A stretch of DNA of 64,000 bases. Source: Argyresthia goedartella (Eukaryota > Arthropoda > Insecta > Lepidoptera > Argyresthiidae). The notes under the pieces are model-generated. The model worked only from the letters and a program-made list of their open reading frames with translations, was not told where the DNA came from and did no database searches. A program made the position numbers and the translations under genes. How positions within the stretch are numbered: position 1 is the first letter of the stretch; each line of letters begins with the position of its first letter. Of the stretch, positions 34,545 to 45,490 are shown piece by piece. The stretch is taken from positions 3,906,001 to 3,970,000 of the forward strand of contig OX463813.1 of the NCBI GenBank assembly GCA_949825045.1. Direction: 5' to 3'.

Positions 34545-37500
34545 TCTATTTATTTATTTATTTATTAATTTATTTAATAAGTACACAAAACAGAATACAG
34601 CCATTTGAGACAATAATACATCAATACAGGTCTTTGTGTTGGACTGTAGCCCAAACTATGTGTACATAGTAAAACTTAATTTAATGTGTTTATGATTCCA
34701 TTACATGATTTATCAAGCTAACATATAAAAAAAGAATAGAAATCTAGTTCTAATTGTTTGAAGATGGCTGGGACAGAGCAGAGTTAATTAATTTAATAAA
34801 TTCATAAGGTCTAGGTTCATAAATATCAAGATCAGGGTATTCGCTGGAGAGTTCGTTGTACAAACGGCACATTCTTGAGATGGGGTTATAGTAACAAATA
34901 TTGTTCCGGTAAATGTGAAGGTGAAACGGTCTGTAATAACGAGTACGGGTAAAGCAGTTGAGATTAAGTTTGTTAAGCAAAAAAGGGGAATCGATTTTAG
35001 AGTGTAAGATTTTGTGAAGAAGCTTAAGATCCAGTATCTTTCTTCGGTTTTCGAGGGAGGTGAGTTTAAAGTAGTTCAATCTTTGTTCATAATTTAGAAG
35101 AGAGTTACTCTTATTAAAGCGGTATGACAAAATCTTAAGCATTTTGTTTTGCACACTGTCAATATTATTAATATGAACTTCGTAGAAGGGAGACCAAACT
35201 TGGCAGCCGTATTCCAAAATACTTCTCACAAGAGCCTGAAATAGATAAATAATACTACCGGGTTTTTTGAAGTCCTTCGTGTTTCTTAGTATGAAACCAA
35301 GAAGTTGACGGGACCTTTTAGTTATGTGTTCATAATGCTGTCTGAAAGATAACTCCGCGTCGAAAAGCACGCCAAGGTCACTAGCGACAGTCTTGCGATC
35401 TAAGGCTATGCCATCTAATGTGTATGTGTAAATAATTTTGTGATGTTTTTTAGTGAAAGAGATGACATAGCACTTGCTCACATTGAGACACATTTTATTG
35501 ACAGAACACCATTCGCTTAGGCATTTCAGGTCATTTTGTAATGTAATACAGTCATTAACATTATTAATTTTAGAAAACACCTTAAGATCATCGGCATATA
35601 AAAGACAGTGGCTCGACATTTTATTGATTAGATCATTTATAAATATAATAAATAATGACGGACCCAAATGGGAGCCTTGTGGTACTCCTGATGTGACTGA
35701 CGTAGGTGATGATATGAACCCTTTTATGGCAACAAGTTGACTTCTGTTTTGCAGATATGACATGATCCAACGTAGCAAACTTCCATGTATACCGAGGGCG
35801 GATACTTTATGACAAAGAATTGTGTGGTTCACTTTATCGAATGCTTTACTAAAATCTGTGTACACTGCATCTACTTGACCACCGACGGCAAAAGATGAGC
35901 ATAGGAAATGTTTATACTCCAACAGATTGCTGATTGTAGATCTACCTTTAATAAAACCATGTTGTTTATCAGAAAGAAAGGGTTTAACCTGGCAGAAAAT
36001 ATATCCATAGACGAGAGACTCGAATAGTTTCGCAATACATGATAAGATACTTATCGGTCTGTAATTTTCGCAGTTTGATTTGTCACCTGACTTTAGCACT
36101 GGGACAATGTGAGCTGTTTTCCAGACAGTCGGGAATATTCCCGTTTGGAGAGATCTATTGTATAATATGACAAGAGGAAGACTGAGTTCCTCTCCGCACA
36201 TTTTTATAAACGATATTGGAATACCGTCTGGCCCTGCACCTTTATTCGAGTCAAGTTGTTTAATTTTAAGTAGAACGTCTTCTCTCTTAATCTCTATATT
36301 TGCCAAGCAACTGCCCAGATCATACGACAAACGTCTGAAGTCTCTAGTTAGATTACTAACTGAGTAGTCATCCTGAACCAAAACAGAACCGAAATATTTT
36401 GAGAAAAGCTCGCATATACCAACTCTGTCCGATGATGATTGCTGGCAGTAGTTGACAGTCTGCGGTATAGAGACATGTCCTTTTTTACTATTAATGAACC
36501 TCCAGAAACCCTTTATGTCATTATCCAGAGAATCCTCAACAGAAGACACGAAATTACGGTAACATGATGTCGTAAGCCTTTTAATCCCTGGGGTTCCCAT
36601 ACATTTTAAACTGACGGTGGAATCTATTCTTCTCCTCTAGATAGTTTTTTAGTGCCGGGCTGTACCATATGGGGAAGTTATAACCTTTGGACTTGCTCAG
36701 GGGTGTATGTTTCTTAATAATTTCATTGAGCTGGCTATAGAAAGTCCTCACACTTTCATCCAAATTCGGTGAACATAGACTTTCATACCATTTAACGTTA
36801 TGTAAATCACTGTTAATTTTACCGAAGTCGCATTTATGAAAATTGAATTGCATATCTTTTTTATTAGTCAAGGATTTTGTAATCCTAATTTCTGAGGCAT
36901 CAATCACGAAAGCCGGATGGTGACGGTCTAGTCGGGTCAAGGCGTCAGCACCGTAGACCTGGATATTATCTATTGTGGAAAGGACAAGGTCTAGATATAC
37001 ATTATTATGATTAGGAATATTTTGGAACTGATTTAGATTGCAAATAGACATTGTCTCCATCAAAAGCCTCGCTTTATGATCCAAGGGATCACCTGGAACC
37101 AGTGCTGTTGAAGTAATAGACCTGGTCCAGGTTATGTTGCGCGTGTTGAAGTCTCCAACTATAAGGAATGTTTCGGATTCCTTAGCTTTAAGTATACTTA
37201 CTTGAAGATTATCATAAAAAGAGGATAACACGTCTTTCGTTATGTGCGGAGGGAGGTAGCAAACACAAATATTTAAAGTAGGTTTATGGTCATGATCAAT
37301 TATGCTTACCCAGACATCTTCAACCAAGCTCTCCGTGGCTGTTTGACGGAGGACGTTTAGATCTTTTCTGGTGGCAATAAGTACTCCACCGCCTTCATCC
37401 TTACATATTGTCGTTTCTTGTCGATCACGGCGAAAGATATTGTATCGATTATCCAGAATTTCTCCGTCAAACACCCCGGCGTTAAGATTTGTTTCAGTCA

Positions 37501-37610
37501 GGCAGATAACATCATAATTTAAGTTAGTAGCGTTTATGTATACATCAGTTAGCTTGGATCGGATCCTATTTACGTTTTGATAAAATATGTGTAGCATTTA
37601 TAATTAAAAT
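34545..37610 (-). mobile_element. Jockey/CR1-superfamily LINE inserted in the CR1-like LINE
   Basis: ORF2 (endonuclease plus RT) covers 37597-34750, and a (TTTA)n-type tail lies at about 34548-34575. It interrupts the older LINE between its endonuclease (37663) and linker (34525). No upstream ORF1 is present, so it is 5'-truncated or of an ORF2-only type. Only one frameshift breaks the coding region. Confidence 0.87.
34750..37597 (-). pseudogene. LINE ORF2: endonuclease and reverse transcriptase, one frameshift
   Basis: 37597-36581 is an AP endonuclease: MLHIFYQNVNRIRSKL (Asn), VICLTETNLN (Glu), TFLIVGDFNTRNITW (Asp-x-Asn) and LDRHHPAFVI (terminal His). The frame shifts near 36588-36596, and 36600-34750 continues with the linker and RT. 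RT motifs are NKGAGPDGIP, CENYRPISILS, HGFIKGRSTISN, VDAVYTDFSKAFDKV (motif A), TSGVPQGSHLGPSLF (motif B) and CLLYADDLKVFS (catalytic pair). All catalytic residues appear present. One base change would account for the break, so this copy is young or the lesion is an assembly error. Confidence 0.9.
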
Positions 37611-37662
37611 ATTATTACAGCAAAGTAGAATCAAAAGAAGGTATGTACTTAAATAATATTTT

Positions 37663-38498
37663 TTAGGATATCAATATTTTTAACATGAACGTGGGGAGCG
37701 CCTTCACTTTTGCGTAGGTAAACCTGTCCGTTGCGCACCCAGGCGTACTGGTAATTATTATCCTTCTTAAATTTGCGTGCAGCAGCGTACAGTACAGATC
37801 GGACCAGAACACGTCATAATGCACTTTGGTACTTACCACAGACTGCCAGGCTGCACGGGTGACCACACAATGGTCTAACCATCGCCTACATTGGTGTGCA
37901 TCACTTATATAGGTGTATGTGTCAGTCGGTAGTAATTCCATATCAGCACACAACCAGTTCTGTTCCGAGCAAAAATCTAACATTACATTTTCAAAACAAT
38001 GCTCCTGGGTGGGAGTTCCAATCACCTAGTATGTATACAGATTCTACAGCACAGTTATCAATTATGGCGTTTATTTCACTCATACATTCTATATATTCCA
38101 CTAAATTATCCGCACAGTCAGTCGGCATATACACCGAAAACACTAGCAAAGAACCGCTTGCATATATCGATGGTTATTGCCACTAGACGCACACTCTTGC
38201 ACTTAATTACTGTTACGTTGGGAAAAACATTTTTTCGCCATAGTAAAGCAACGCCACCGTAGGGCCTACCACGTAGTATGCCAGCTGCCGAGTCCACAGC
38301 TGAGCTACCGGTGCAGCCGAAATCTGTATGTAAGTCCCCAAGCATTTTCGTTTCATGAGACATAAGCCATGTTTCTTGAAGACATAAAACATCACATTGT
38401 TTACATAATTCTATGATGCTTTCTTTTAATCTCTTAACCGATTTACAGTTAAAAGTAATGAACTTACATAATTGTGATACTTTATTCGTACTATCCAT
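37663..38498 (-). pseudogene. CR1-like LINE endonuclease, frameshifted
   Basis: 38498 down: MDSTNKVSQLCKFITFNCKS (Asn), CDVLCLQETWLMSHET (Glu), RPYGGVALLWRKN and VTVIKCKSVRLVAITID. The frame breaks near 38118. 38025-37663 follows in another frame: DFCSEQNWLCADMELLPTDT, then YTYISDAHQCRRWLDHCVVT (the conserved S-D-H region appears altered) and VFWSDLYCTL. The region with the GDFN motif lies around 38000 in shifted frames. AP endonucleases nick the target DNA. Confidence 0.82.
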
Positions 38499-38663
38499 TT
38501 TTTAGGGTGGGGTTTTCAATAGTCAAATGACTATTATACAACCTATATTTTAAAATATAGTATCTCCTAAAAAATATATCCTCGGGCCATAGTGAATCTT
38601 CGTCAAATAAAGACAGCTTGCTTTTCGGTATTTGCATTCGGTATGAGTCATAGTTTTTATATA

Positions 38664-39972
38664 CACAGTCAGGTCATAAGTTCTGTCACACAATAAAAAC
38701 TTTTGCATTTAGAATGCTGGCCACAAAAAAGTTTATTGAATTCGAATTTCGAATTTTTCATGAAAATAAAAATGTGTACATTTTAGAATTTTCCTCATTT
38801 TTAAATATGGAGTGGACACTTAAAGAAGACCGTGTCGCAGTTATTGCCTTGCATCGTTGCGGTTACGCGCCAATTCAGATTTTCGACTTACTGAAAAATT
38901 TGAATATAACCAAAAGATTCGTTTATCGTACCATAAAACGATACAATGAAGACTCTAGTGTAGATGACAGGTCAAGAAGTGGTCGCCCTCGCTCTGTTAG
39001 GACTCCAGCAGTGATAAAAGCTGTGAAGGCGCGAATTCAAAGAAATCCCATACGTAAGCAGAAACTGTTGGCCCTTCAGATGGGGTTAAGCAGGACCACG
39101 GTGAAAAGGGTGTTAAATGAAGACTTAGGGCTTAGGGCATATCGAAGAAAAACAGGACATCGTTTGGACGCTCGTTTAATGGACCTGAGACTGAAGAGAT
39201 GCCGCGCTTTGTTGAAGCGGTACGCGGGAAAAAAGCATCGGGAAATTCTTTTTTCGGATGAAAAAATTTTCACCGTGGAAGAGAGCTACAACAAACAAAA
39301 TGATAAGGTGTACGCACACAGCAGTGAAGAAGCGAGCAACCGTATTCCGCGTGTCCAACGAGGTCATTTTCCATCCTCGCTCATGGTTTGGTTGGGAGTC
39401 TCTTATTGGGGCTTAACTGAGGTACTATTTTGTGAGAAAGGCGTAAAAACGAATGCAGTTGTGTATCAAAATACAGTCCTCAAGAACCTTGTGGAACCTG
39501 TTTCTCATACCATGTTTAATAACAGGCACTGGGTATTCCAACAAGATTCTGCGCCAGCTCATAGAGCGAAAAGCACACAAGACTGGCTGGTGGCGCGTGA
39601 AATCGACTTCATCCGGCACGAAGACTGGCCCTCCTCCAGTCCAGATTTGAGTCCGTTAGATTACAAGATATGGCAACACTTGGAGGAAAAGGCCTGCTCA
39701 AAGCCTCATCCTGATTTGGAGTCACTCAAGGCATCCTTGATTAAGGCAGCCGCCGATATTGACATGGACCTCGTTCGTGCTGCGATAGACGACTGGCCGC
39801 ACAGAATAAAGACCTGTATTCAAAATCGCGGTGGTCATTTTGAATAAACTTTATTACCATAAGAATCTATGTTTTATTAAGTTCATTTTGCTATATAAAT
39901 GTTTACATAAATAATAAACATGTCTAAATTATTTCATATTGCACATGTGACAGAACTTATGACCTGACTATG
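38664..39972 (+). mobile_element. maT-type mariner (DD37D), apparently intact
   Basis: TIRs of about 27 bp begin cacagtcaggtcataagt at 38664 and end acttatgacctgactatg at 39972. They differ at one position and are flanked by TA at 38662-38663 and 39973-39974. The 1309-bp size, intact transposase and matching ends make this a potentially active copy. It sits in the minus-strand CR1-like LINE, near the ORF1/ORF2 junction. Confidence 0.93.
38807..39847 (+). CDS. maT mariner transposase, 346 aa, intact
   Basis: The start at 38807 (MEWTLKEDRVAVIALHRCGY) fits the family. The frame is also open from 38714, but that extension is AT-rich and unlike known N-termini. Two helix-turn-helix regions (about residues 1-110) contain RSRSGRPRSVRT, the GRPR-type linker. 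The catalytic residues are Asp in ILFSDEKIF, Asp in WVFQQDSAPAH and Asp in SPDLSPLDY. Thirty-seven residues separate the second and third, which defines the DD37D (maT) group known from Lepidoptera and other insects. The protein cuts and pastes the element at TA sites. No stop or frameshift is seen. Confidence 0.92.
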   Translation: MEWTLKEDRVAVIALHRCGYAPIQIFDLLKNLNITKRFVYRTIKRYNEDSSVDDRSRSGRPRSVRTPAVIKAVKARIQRNPIRKQKLLALQMGLSRTTVKRVLNEDLGLRAYRRKTGHRLDARLMDLRLKRCRALLKRYAGKKHREILFSDEKIFTVEESYNKQNDKVYAHSSEEASNRIPRVQRGHFPSSLMVWLGVSYWGLTEVLFCEKGVKTNAVVYQNTVLKNLVEPVSHTMFNNRHWVFQQDSAPAHRAKSTQDWLVAREIDFIRHEDWPSSSPDLSPLDYKIWQHLEEKACSKPHPDLESLKASLIKAAADIDMDLVRAAIDDWPHRIKTCIQNRGGHFE

Positions 39973-40003
39973 TATATATACTATGACTTTTGTACATGTA
40001 TCA

Positions 40004-41585
40004 TTATTTATATACATTATAAATGTAAATAGGAATTTTCGTTTCAGCCGCCCTAAATTTGCATTTTTCATCAACTATCGCCTTCCCTTTCTTTCCTACA
40101 AACTTGCTAGTTTTCTTTTTTTGTACACGAGTCCAGCCATCCTTATCGGTATTGCCCTCATGTTTAGACTCCATATTTCGCTGCGCATACGGCGTCTGTT
40201 GAGCCGACGTGGGAGACAGAAGTGTGGTGTTGCGAGTGACCGCTTGCTGACTGGCGGCCTCCATGCATATTTGTATTGAAGGCGATCGCATGGTTGTTTC
40301 TACTGTGCATTGAGATGAAATAGCTTTGTCACTCGTAGACTTTGAGGTGTCATCAGATATGTCACTTCGGAGATCGATTATTTTTGTCCTCTCAGCGTAG
40401 GTTTGTTGTGGCGGGGCGTTTGCCAGCTGATCAATCGTTACGTTTTTTTCCAAACTACCCTCGGGCAATGTCGACGATAAGTTCGAAATAGGAAACAATC
40501 CCATAGGTCCACTGATAATCTAAGGTCCACTGTTGTAATGAAAGCTAACTCAAACTCAAACTCAAAACGTTTATTGCGACATTGTGGTGGTATATGGTGA
40601 TATATACATATATATAGAATTTGTAGAACCGACAATGAACCCAGTGAGGGCACTGCAATATCTTACATCTAACTTGCACAATAATAAAATATCATAAAAT
40701 GGTTAACTTTATAACAATGAGATCATTACCTACTATTATCTACAGTATTAGCGTAACATTAAAGTATTATAATTATAAGATTTACATGCATTTGTGTATG
40801 TGTACCTGTGTGTGTGTTATGATTGTGTTTGAGGGTGTGTAAGTGCATGTGTGTGCGTGTTTGTGTGTGATTATAGAAAGTGTGTTTCATTTAAATATTC
40901 TTCAACGCTTTTTGGAGGAGATGATTTTTTACATTCTTTAGGAATTCTATTTCGTCAGAAATATTTTTGTAACTATCTGGAAGTTTGTTATAGATGGTTA
41001 TGGACATAATATATGTGTTAGTGGATTGCTATCTTGTAGACAGTGTGCGCCTCTTTTAGTATTTACGTTAGAAGATCGAAGATTGTGCGATTCAGTAGAC
41101 TTCTTTGTAAATATCTCAACTTCGGCTTTTAGTTGATTGAATTGCTCAACTGTTACATAGCGGCTACTGTCGTCTATTTCACATTTATTTTGTATATCCC
41201 TTAGCTCTTTTTGGATAACAATTATGTCCTTTAGGAGCCTTGTCACGTCAATGTAGTCAAATGTCACGGCAGGAAGTTTTTGAAGGTCCCTGGCGACAAA
41301 TAACGGGAGCAGCTCGGGGTCCGTTTCCTTCATGAGGCTTATAATATCTTCTAAGTCTCTTTGTGACTTGCCTTTGCCTTTTCTAGTTGTTATCTTTTTG
41401 GGCAAATAGCTAAAAAATAGATTTTTCGCCTTATCTATTTCAACCTCGTTAAACGAGGTGATGCAGAGCTTCGCAAGCCCAATTTCATCCATCACGTCAC
41501 ACTTATATTGTATAAATGTAAGCACTTCACTGATGATAATGTTACAAGTATTACATTTCACGATTTGAGAGGCCATTGCCACCAA
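40004..41585 (-). pseudogene. CR1-like LINE ORF1, interrupted by a LINE fragment
   Basis: 41585 down: MVAMASQIVKCNTCNIIISE (a C-x2-C near the start), EVLTFIQYKCDVMDE and LVARDLQKLPAVTFDYIDVT variants, with a coiled-coil-like Lys/Glu region to about 41020. After the inserted LINE fragment, 40504-40004 holds a Ser/Thr-rich linker and GWTRVQKKKTSKFVGKKGKA (basic, with aromatic), which is typical of the ORF1 C-terminal part of this group. The frame closes at 40004, just beside the maT insertion. These proteins bind RNA; the N-terminus resembles a zinc-binding or PHD-like module. Confidence 0.75.
40540..41010 (-). mobile_element. 5'-truncated LINE fragment inserted in ORF1
   Basis: The minus strand encodes only the last residues of a LINE RT (YNKLPDSYKNISDEIEFLKN, ending near 40896), then a 3' UTR with a GT-rich run (40795-40872). 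The tail is gagtttgagtttgag (40547-40566 on the plus strand as caaactcaaactc). The edges are approximate. A ggtccact repeat lies at 40506 and 40524. Confidence 0.65.
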
Positions 41586-41802
41586 TAATCACGGTTTTAC
41601 TATGCAACAACACGAAACGCATGCGGGCGCGACGGAGTTTGACACACGACGTTTATCAACTAACGGTTTTGACTACCTATCTTACGGTAACATATATATG
41701 TGAGGGCTAAAGCTAGGTGAGCAACTAAACTTAAGTTTAGCCGGCTAGTCTAAAGATTAATTTCGAGCCTCGGCTAATGTCCGAAGTCATTGTCGTTTGT
41801 GA

Positions 41803-42042
41803 TAATAGAGACGTTTTACCTGAAAATAAAACGTTTATTAAATACTTACCATATTCAGGGCCTAATTAAAAACATGAGAAGACATCCTTGATTTTCAGTG
41901 CTAAACTAGTGACGTATATCCGGTCCGTCCGTTCCCGCCCCCGGATGTTCGGTTAAGCCGCGTGGTACCTTGTTTGCGCGCGCGCCCCACCACACCACCC
42001 CGAGGCAGTTCGGATTGTTGAATTCGAATTTAGCTTCATTGG
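41803..42042 (-). repeat. DIRS left inverted terminal repeat
   Basis: It starts taatagagacgttttacc; this outer 50 bp is unique to this end. About 190 bp follow that match the right repeat in inverse, including acgtatatccggtccgtccg and gtggtaccttgtttgcgcgc. Confidence 0.9.
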
Positions 42043-42076
42043 ATCTCTCATGTCCACCAGGCAGATTTAAAAAATA

Positions 42077-42182
42077 TTAGGCCCTGAATATGGTAAGTAT
42101 TTAATAAACGTTTTATTTTCAGGTAAAACGTCTCTATTAAATATCTTGACCGATATTCAGGGCCTAATTAAAAACATGAGAG
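42077..42182. repeat. DIRS internal complementary region
   Basis: The first about 60 bp (taggccctgaatatggtaag ... acgtctctatta) are the inverse of 41803-41866. The next about 45 bp (aatatcttgaccgatattca ...) are the inverse of the right outer end, 47810-47850. In DIRS-1 this region templates completion of the ends and circle formation. Confidence 0.9.
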
Positions 42183-42576
42183 ACGTGTTTGATATCGCCT
42201 GGTGTTGGTGGACGCTAATGTGATTCGTAAACATACATATTTAAATAAAAGTAGGTATGTTTATGTTGTGCATACAGAAATTATGAATGATTCAGGTATT
42301 TTGATAAACAAGTAAGTATCTATCTATAATTTATTCGGACTGATCGATGATCCCTTAGGAAGAAACCTAAAGTTTACATGTACTGTATGTAGGTTAGGTA
42401 CTATGACTTATGACATTATTGTATCTGTTCTGTATTGCTTTCTGTTAAGATGAGGTGATTAGTGTGGTTTAAGGAAATAAAATTAACTTGTAACTTATAA
42501 ACAGGTATTATTATTCATCTTGATAGAACCTGCGTAGAAATGGTACCAAACCAGTAAATAAATTAGGTAGGTATTA

Positions 42577-43332
42577 ATTTTCTTTATTGCACACAAATCA
42601 TACAAAAAACAAGAGTTACATAAAAAAGTGTACAAAGGCGAGCTTATCTCTAATAAGAGATCTCTTCCAGCAAACCAGGCAAACAAGGGAAAAGTTGATG
42701 GTTGAGCAGGGGTAGACCTATGTGTACAATATATAAAATAATAAATAAAATAAATTAAATAATAACTATAATAATATACTAAATACTTATTATATACTAC
42801 AAATACTATTTTATACACTATACTAATACATACTTACATGCATACTACCTATAACTCTAAAGGGAGAGGTAATGTCTCTTCACACGACTTTTAAAGATAT
42901 TCAGATTAGGACTGTCCCTGATGGTGCAGGGGAGTGCATTCCACAACCGAATGGCCCGGGCTCTAAACCCATTCTCATAGTAAGCGGTGTTATGCTGTGG
43001 AGTTGTGAGCATGGAAACTGCGTGAGTTCTCCGAGGTCTGCTGGAAGAAAGAAATTGAAAACTGTCTCGTAAGAAAGTTGGGTAGCGTGGATTACGTAAA
43101 ATGTTGTAGAGGAAATTGAGGATGTGTGAATCCCGACTAAGACGAATCGGCAGCCACTTCAACTCCCTGCGATGTTGTGACACATGGTCGTATTTGCGCA
43201 GCCCGAAGATAAACCGAATCCCGAGATTTTGAAGTCGTTCGAGTTTGTTCAGTAGTTCTTCGTTAGCACTGACCCAGCAGACATCAGCGTAATCGATGAG
43301 GGGTAGAATGAGAGATTGAGCAAGAGAGCAGC
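42577..43332 (-). mobile_element. 5'-truncated CR1-like LINE with 8-bp target duplication
   Basis: aggtatta flanks it at 42569-42576 and 43333-43340. The minus strand is open from the truncation point to the stop at 42857. It encodes an RT C-terminus (LILPLIDYADVCWVSANEEL, RRELKWLPIRLSRDSHILNF, RARAIRLWNALPCTIRDSPN) followed by about 280 bp of 3' UTR. The same family is found at 59646-60957. Confidence 0.88.
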
Positions 43333-43404
43333 AGGTATTACTAAAATCAGCAAATATAAATCAAACTTTGGAATAAAGTATTGAAAAATACATAATTGTC
43401 TTAA

Positions 43405-45490
43405 TTACTCGACAGGGGAGAATAGGTTCGGAATCAATGACTCTCTTCTATCTCCAGATTTTACTTCTATTTGATAAAATTTGGAAGGTTTTAGCAGACT
43501 TCCAGTTGCCTCGGGATAGTATGTCATCAATGGGAAAGTGTTCGATCCAGTTTTTGGATGCAACAGCTGATCTGAAACTGCCAGGCGTAGCATTGATGTT
43601 TGCATCTTGAAGTAGTTTCTTCAGCCAGCCCCCTATGATTGTACGTGCAGCAGCTTTGGGGTCGCCTGTAGTACTCACAAACAGATTATCGCACTTAGCA
43701 GCAATTCGCCTAGGTTTCCCCAACTCAATGAGGCGGCGTATCCAGTAGATAGGATCCAGTGACTTGTCCTTATTCTTATTTAGCTTCCATCCCGATTGTT
43801 GATGGGTAATGGAGTCAGTTTTGGAGCCAAAAGATGGCCATAAGATTATGCTGTCATCTGAAATAACACAGTGTTCCTGAGTAACGGTATTTAAAGTTAA
43901 ATCGTGTACACGTCTACCCGAGCATAGTAGGAGTAAAGCAGCCGCTCTTTGAGAGGTGGCAAATAAACTTGATGAATTGCAGGTTCTTTTAGAAAGATGG
44001 TTTACAAGGGTGTCTATATCCCAGATGGGGGCTTTAATAGGTTTAGGGTTAGCTAACCCAATGGACTTTAGGACTTGTTTTACGAGTGTATGTGAGCTTA
44101 GCTTATTACTTTCACTGGGATCACAAAGAGTAGACACTACAGATTTATGAACAAGGATAGTGCTGTATGAAAGGCCTTCCTTTTGATGTAGATCAGTGAG
44201 GATTCGGGCCAGGTCTGAGCCTGTAGGTTTATGTGTATGTACCTTGTGAGTTATGGCCCAGTATCGCCAACGGGTCCAAGCTGATTTATACGTTCTAAGA
44301 GTGGATTCACGCCAGCTCGAACGGAGCAGAGCTTTTTGTTCCTCGCTCCAGTGACTTAGGTGTTCTTGCCAACCCCACATCTCCATCTCCGATATGTTGG
44401 GGGGCGGACGTCCCGTCGTTACATCGACTAGGACCTGCAACAGGTTCCTTATCGTGAATGGGGGTGACAATGCGCGGCTCTTCAGGTCTGGTCTCCAGTA
44501 AACTTTGTGCCATCTCGGGGCTACGATCAGGTACACACCCAGTGCATTGTTTAAGTGCGTCAATACTCTAGGAATGAGATAAGGCGGCGGGAACAGCCAT
44601 GCCAACTTGAAATCCCACTTGCTGCCTAGAGCATCGTACATGCTCGCCTGGTTGTCGGTTCTGTCCAGTGTACAGTACGTTGGAACCACGTGAGCTCTCC
44701 TGGAAGCAAAAAGATCGATTACGGGGGTTCCCCACTTGGCAAACACGACATTTGTTATGTTTGACAGGAGATGCCATTCTGGTGGGTCTTTGAGACGTGA
44801 TAAATGGTCTGCTTCGCAGTTGTAGTTCCCTGCTATGTGATAGATGGACATCTGAATGTTGTTATGGTCCAGTACTTGTAGCACTTTCATTGCCAGCTCC
44901 GTAAGGGCTATAGATTTCGCCCCTCCCTCTTTTCTTAGATAAGAGACGACAGTTTTGTTGTCGCACTGTATTAGCAGCGACTGTGAGCTCAGGAGCTGAT
45001 AATGATGGCGTAAAACATTTAATATGGCCAACATCTCCTTGTAGTTGCAATGAAGGTTCTGCTGTGAGGGTAGCCATGAGCCTGTTATTGAGATTTCGTT
45101 TAATTTGGCCCCCCAGCCGATGTCGCTGGCATCTGTTGTTAGGTAATGAGACGATAGTGGGACATGAAGTAGAGTACTCTTCTGACAATTCAACTGCCAC
45201 CATTCTAACTCGACTAGGGCTTTCGCAACTAGAGGAAAGGTTTTTGTCATCTTTAGTTTCAAGGCCTTGTTGGCCTGTAACTGTAAATACCGGTAATTTA
45301 GACGACCCCTCGGTACACCAAAACTGGCAAAGTTCAGCAGGCCAATGAGACCTTGTAACTCTTTGACGGACGTTGTCCGTGTTATCAAGATTTTGGATAC
45401 CGTGCAATGTATTTTTGCTACTAACCTCTGAGGAATGTATTTCGCGTTCTGCCATGTGTTCCACACAATGCCCAGGTATTCCACTGCCTT
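43405..45490 (-). pseudogene. DIRS RT end, RNase H, middle domain and tyrosine recombinase
   Basis: The frame entered near 45485 runs to 43448. RNase H motifs come first: HYLTTDASDIGWGAKL (Asp), NYKEMLAILNVL (Glu) and LLIQCDNKTVVSYL (Asp). The middle domain typical of DIRS follows (VIDLFASRRAHVVPTYCTLD ... WLFPPPYLIPRVL ... APRWHKVYW). The recombinase (about residues 380 to the end) shows Arg in LCSGRRVHDLT and TPGSFRSAVASKNW at the H-x-x-R position, with Gly for His. IDDILSRGNWKSAKTF is next to the end. The expected Tyr is in the overlapping frame that ends at 43405 (KFYQIEVKSGDRRES); a one-base shift near 43480 separates them. Confidence 0.88.

Larger units (their letters stand above)
32041..41645 (-). 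mobile_element. CR1-like LINE (Zenon-type?), old, with several nested insertions
   Basis: Minus strand: ORF1 (41585 to 40004), endonuclease (38498 to about 37670), linker (34525 to 34012) and RT (33720 to 32168). The 3' end is a (taa)n tail at 32041-32055. It is split by a MITE (33733-34021), a LINE (34545-37610), a maT transposon (38664-39972) and a LINE fragment (about 40540-41010). The coding pieces are frameshifted. The RT style (LFNIYMNRLIGELSG, NNISYADDMVLLSP) is CR1-like. Confidence 0.85.
31691..41692. mobile_element. TA-flanked MITE (family 1), split by the minus-strand CR1-like LINE
   Basis: The left end tgtcaacggaagatagtcaa (31691-31728) is matched inverted by the right end 41651-41692, which finishes cttacggtaaca. 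TA lies on both outer sides. Only about 400 bp is MITE (31691-32040 and about 41646-41692); the rest is the later LINE. Its interior repeats gttagttgataaac-like motifs and holds a block (31789-31890, cctaacacaaag ... cacctaagctaacgcagtg) shared with the family-2 element. A lone copy of its right end is at 49362-49387. Confidence 0.7.
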
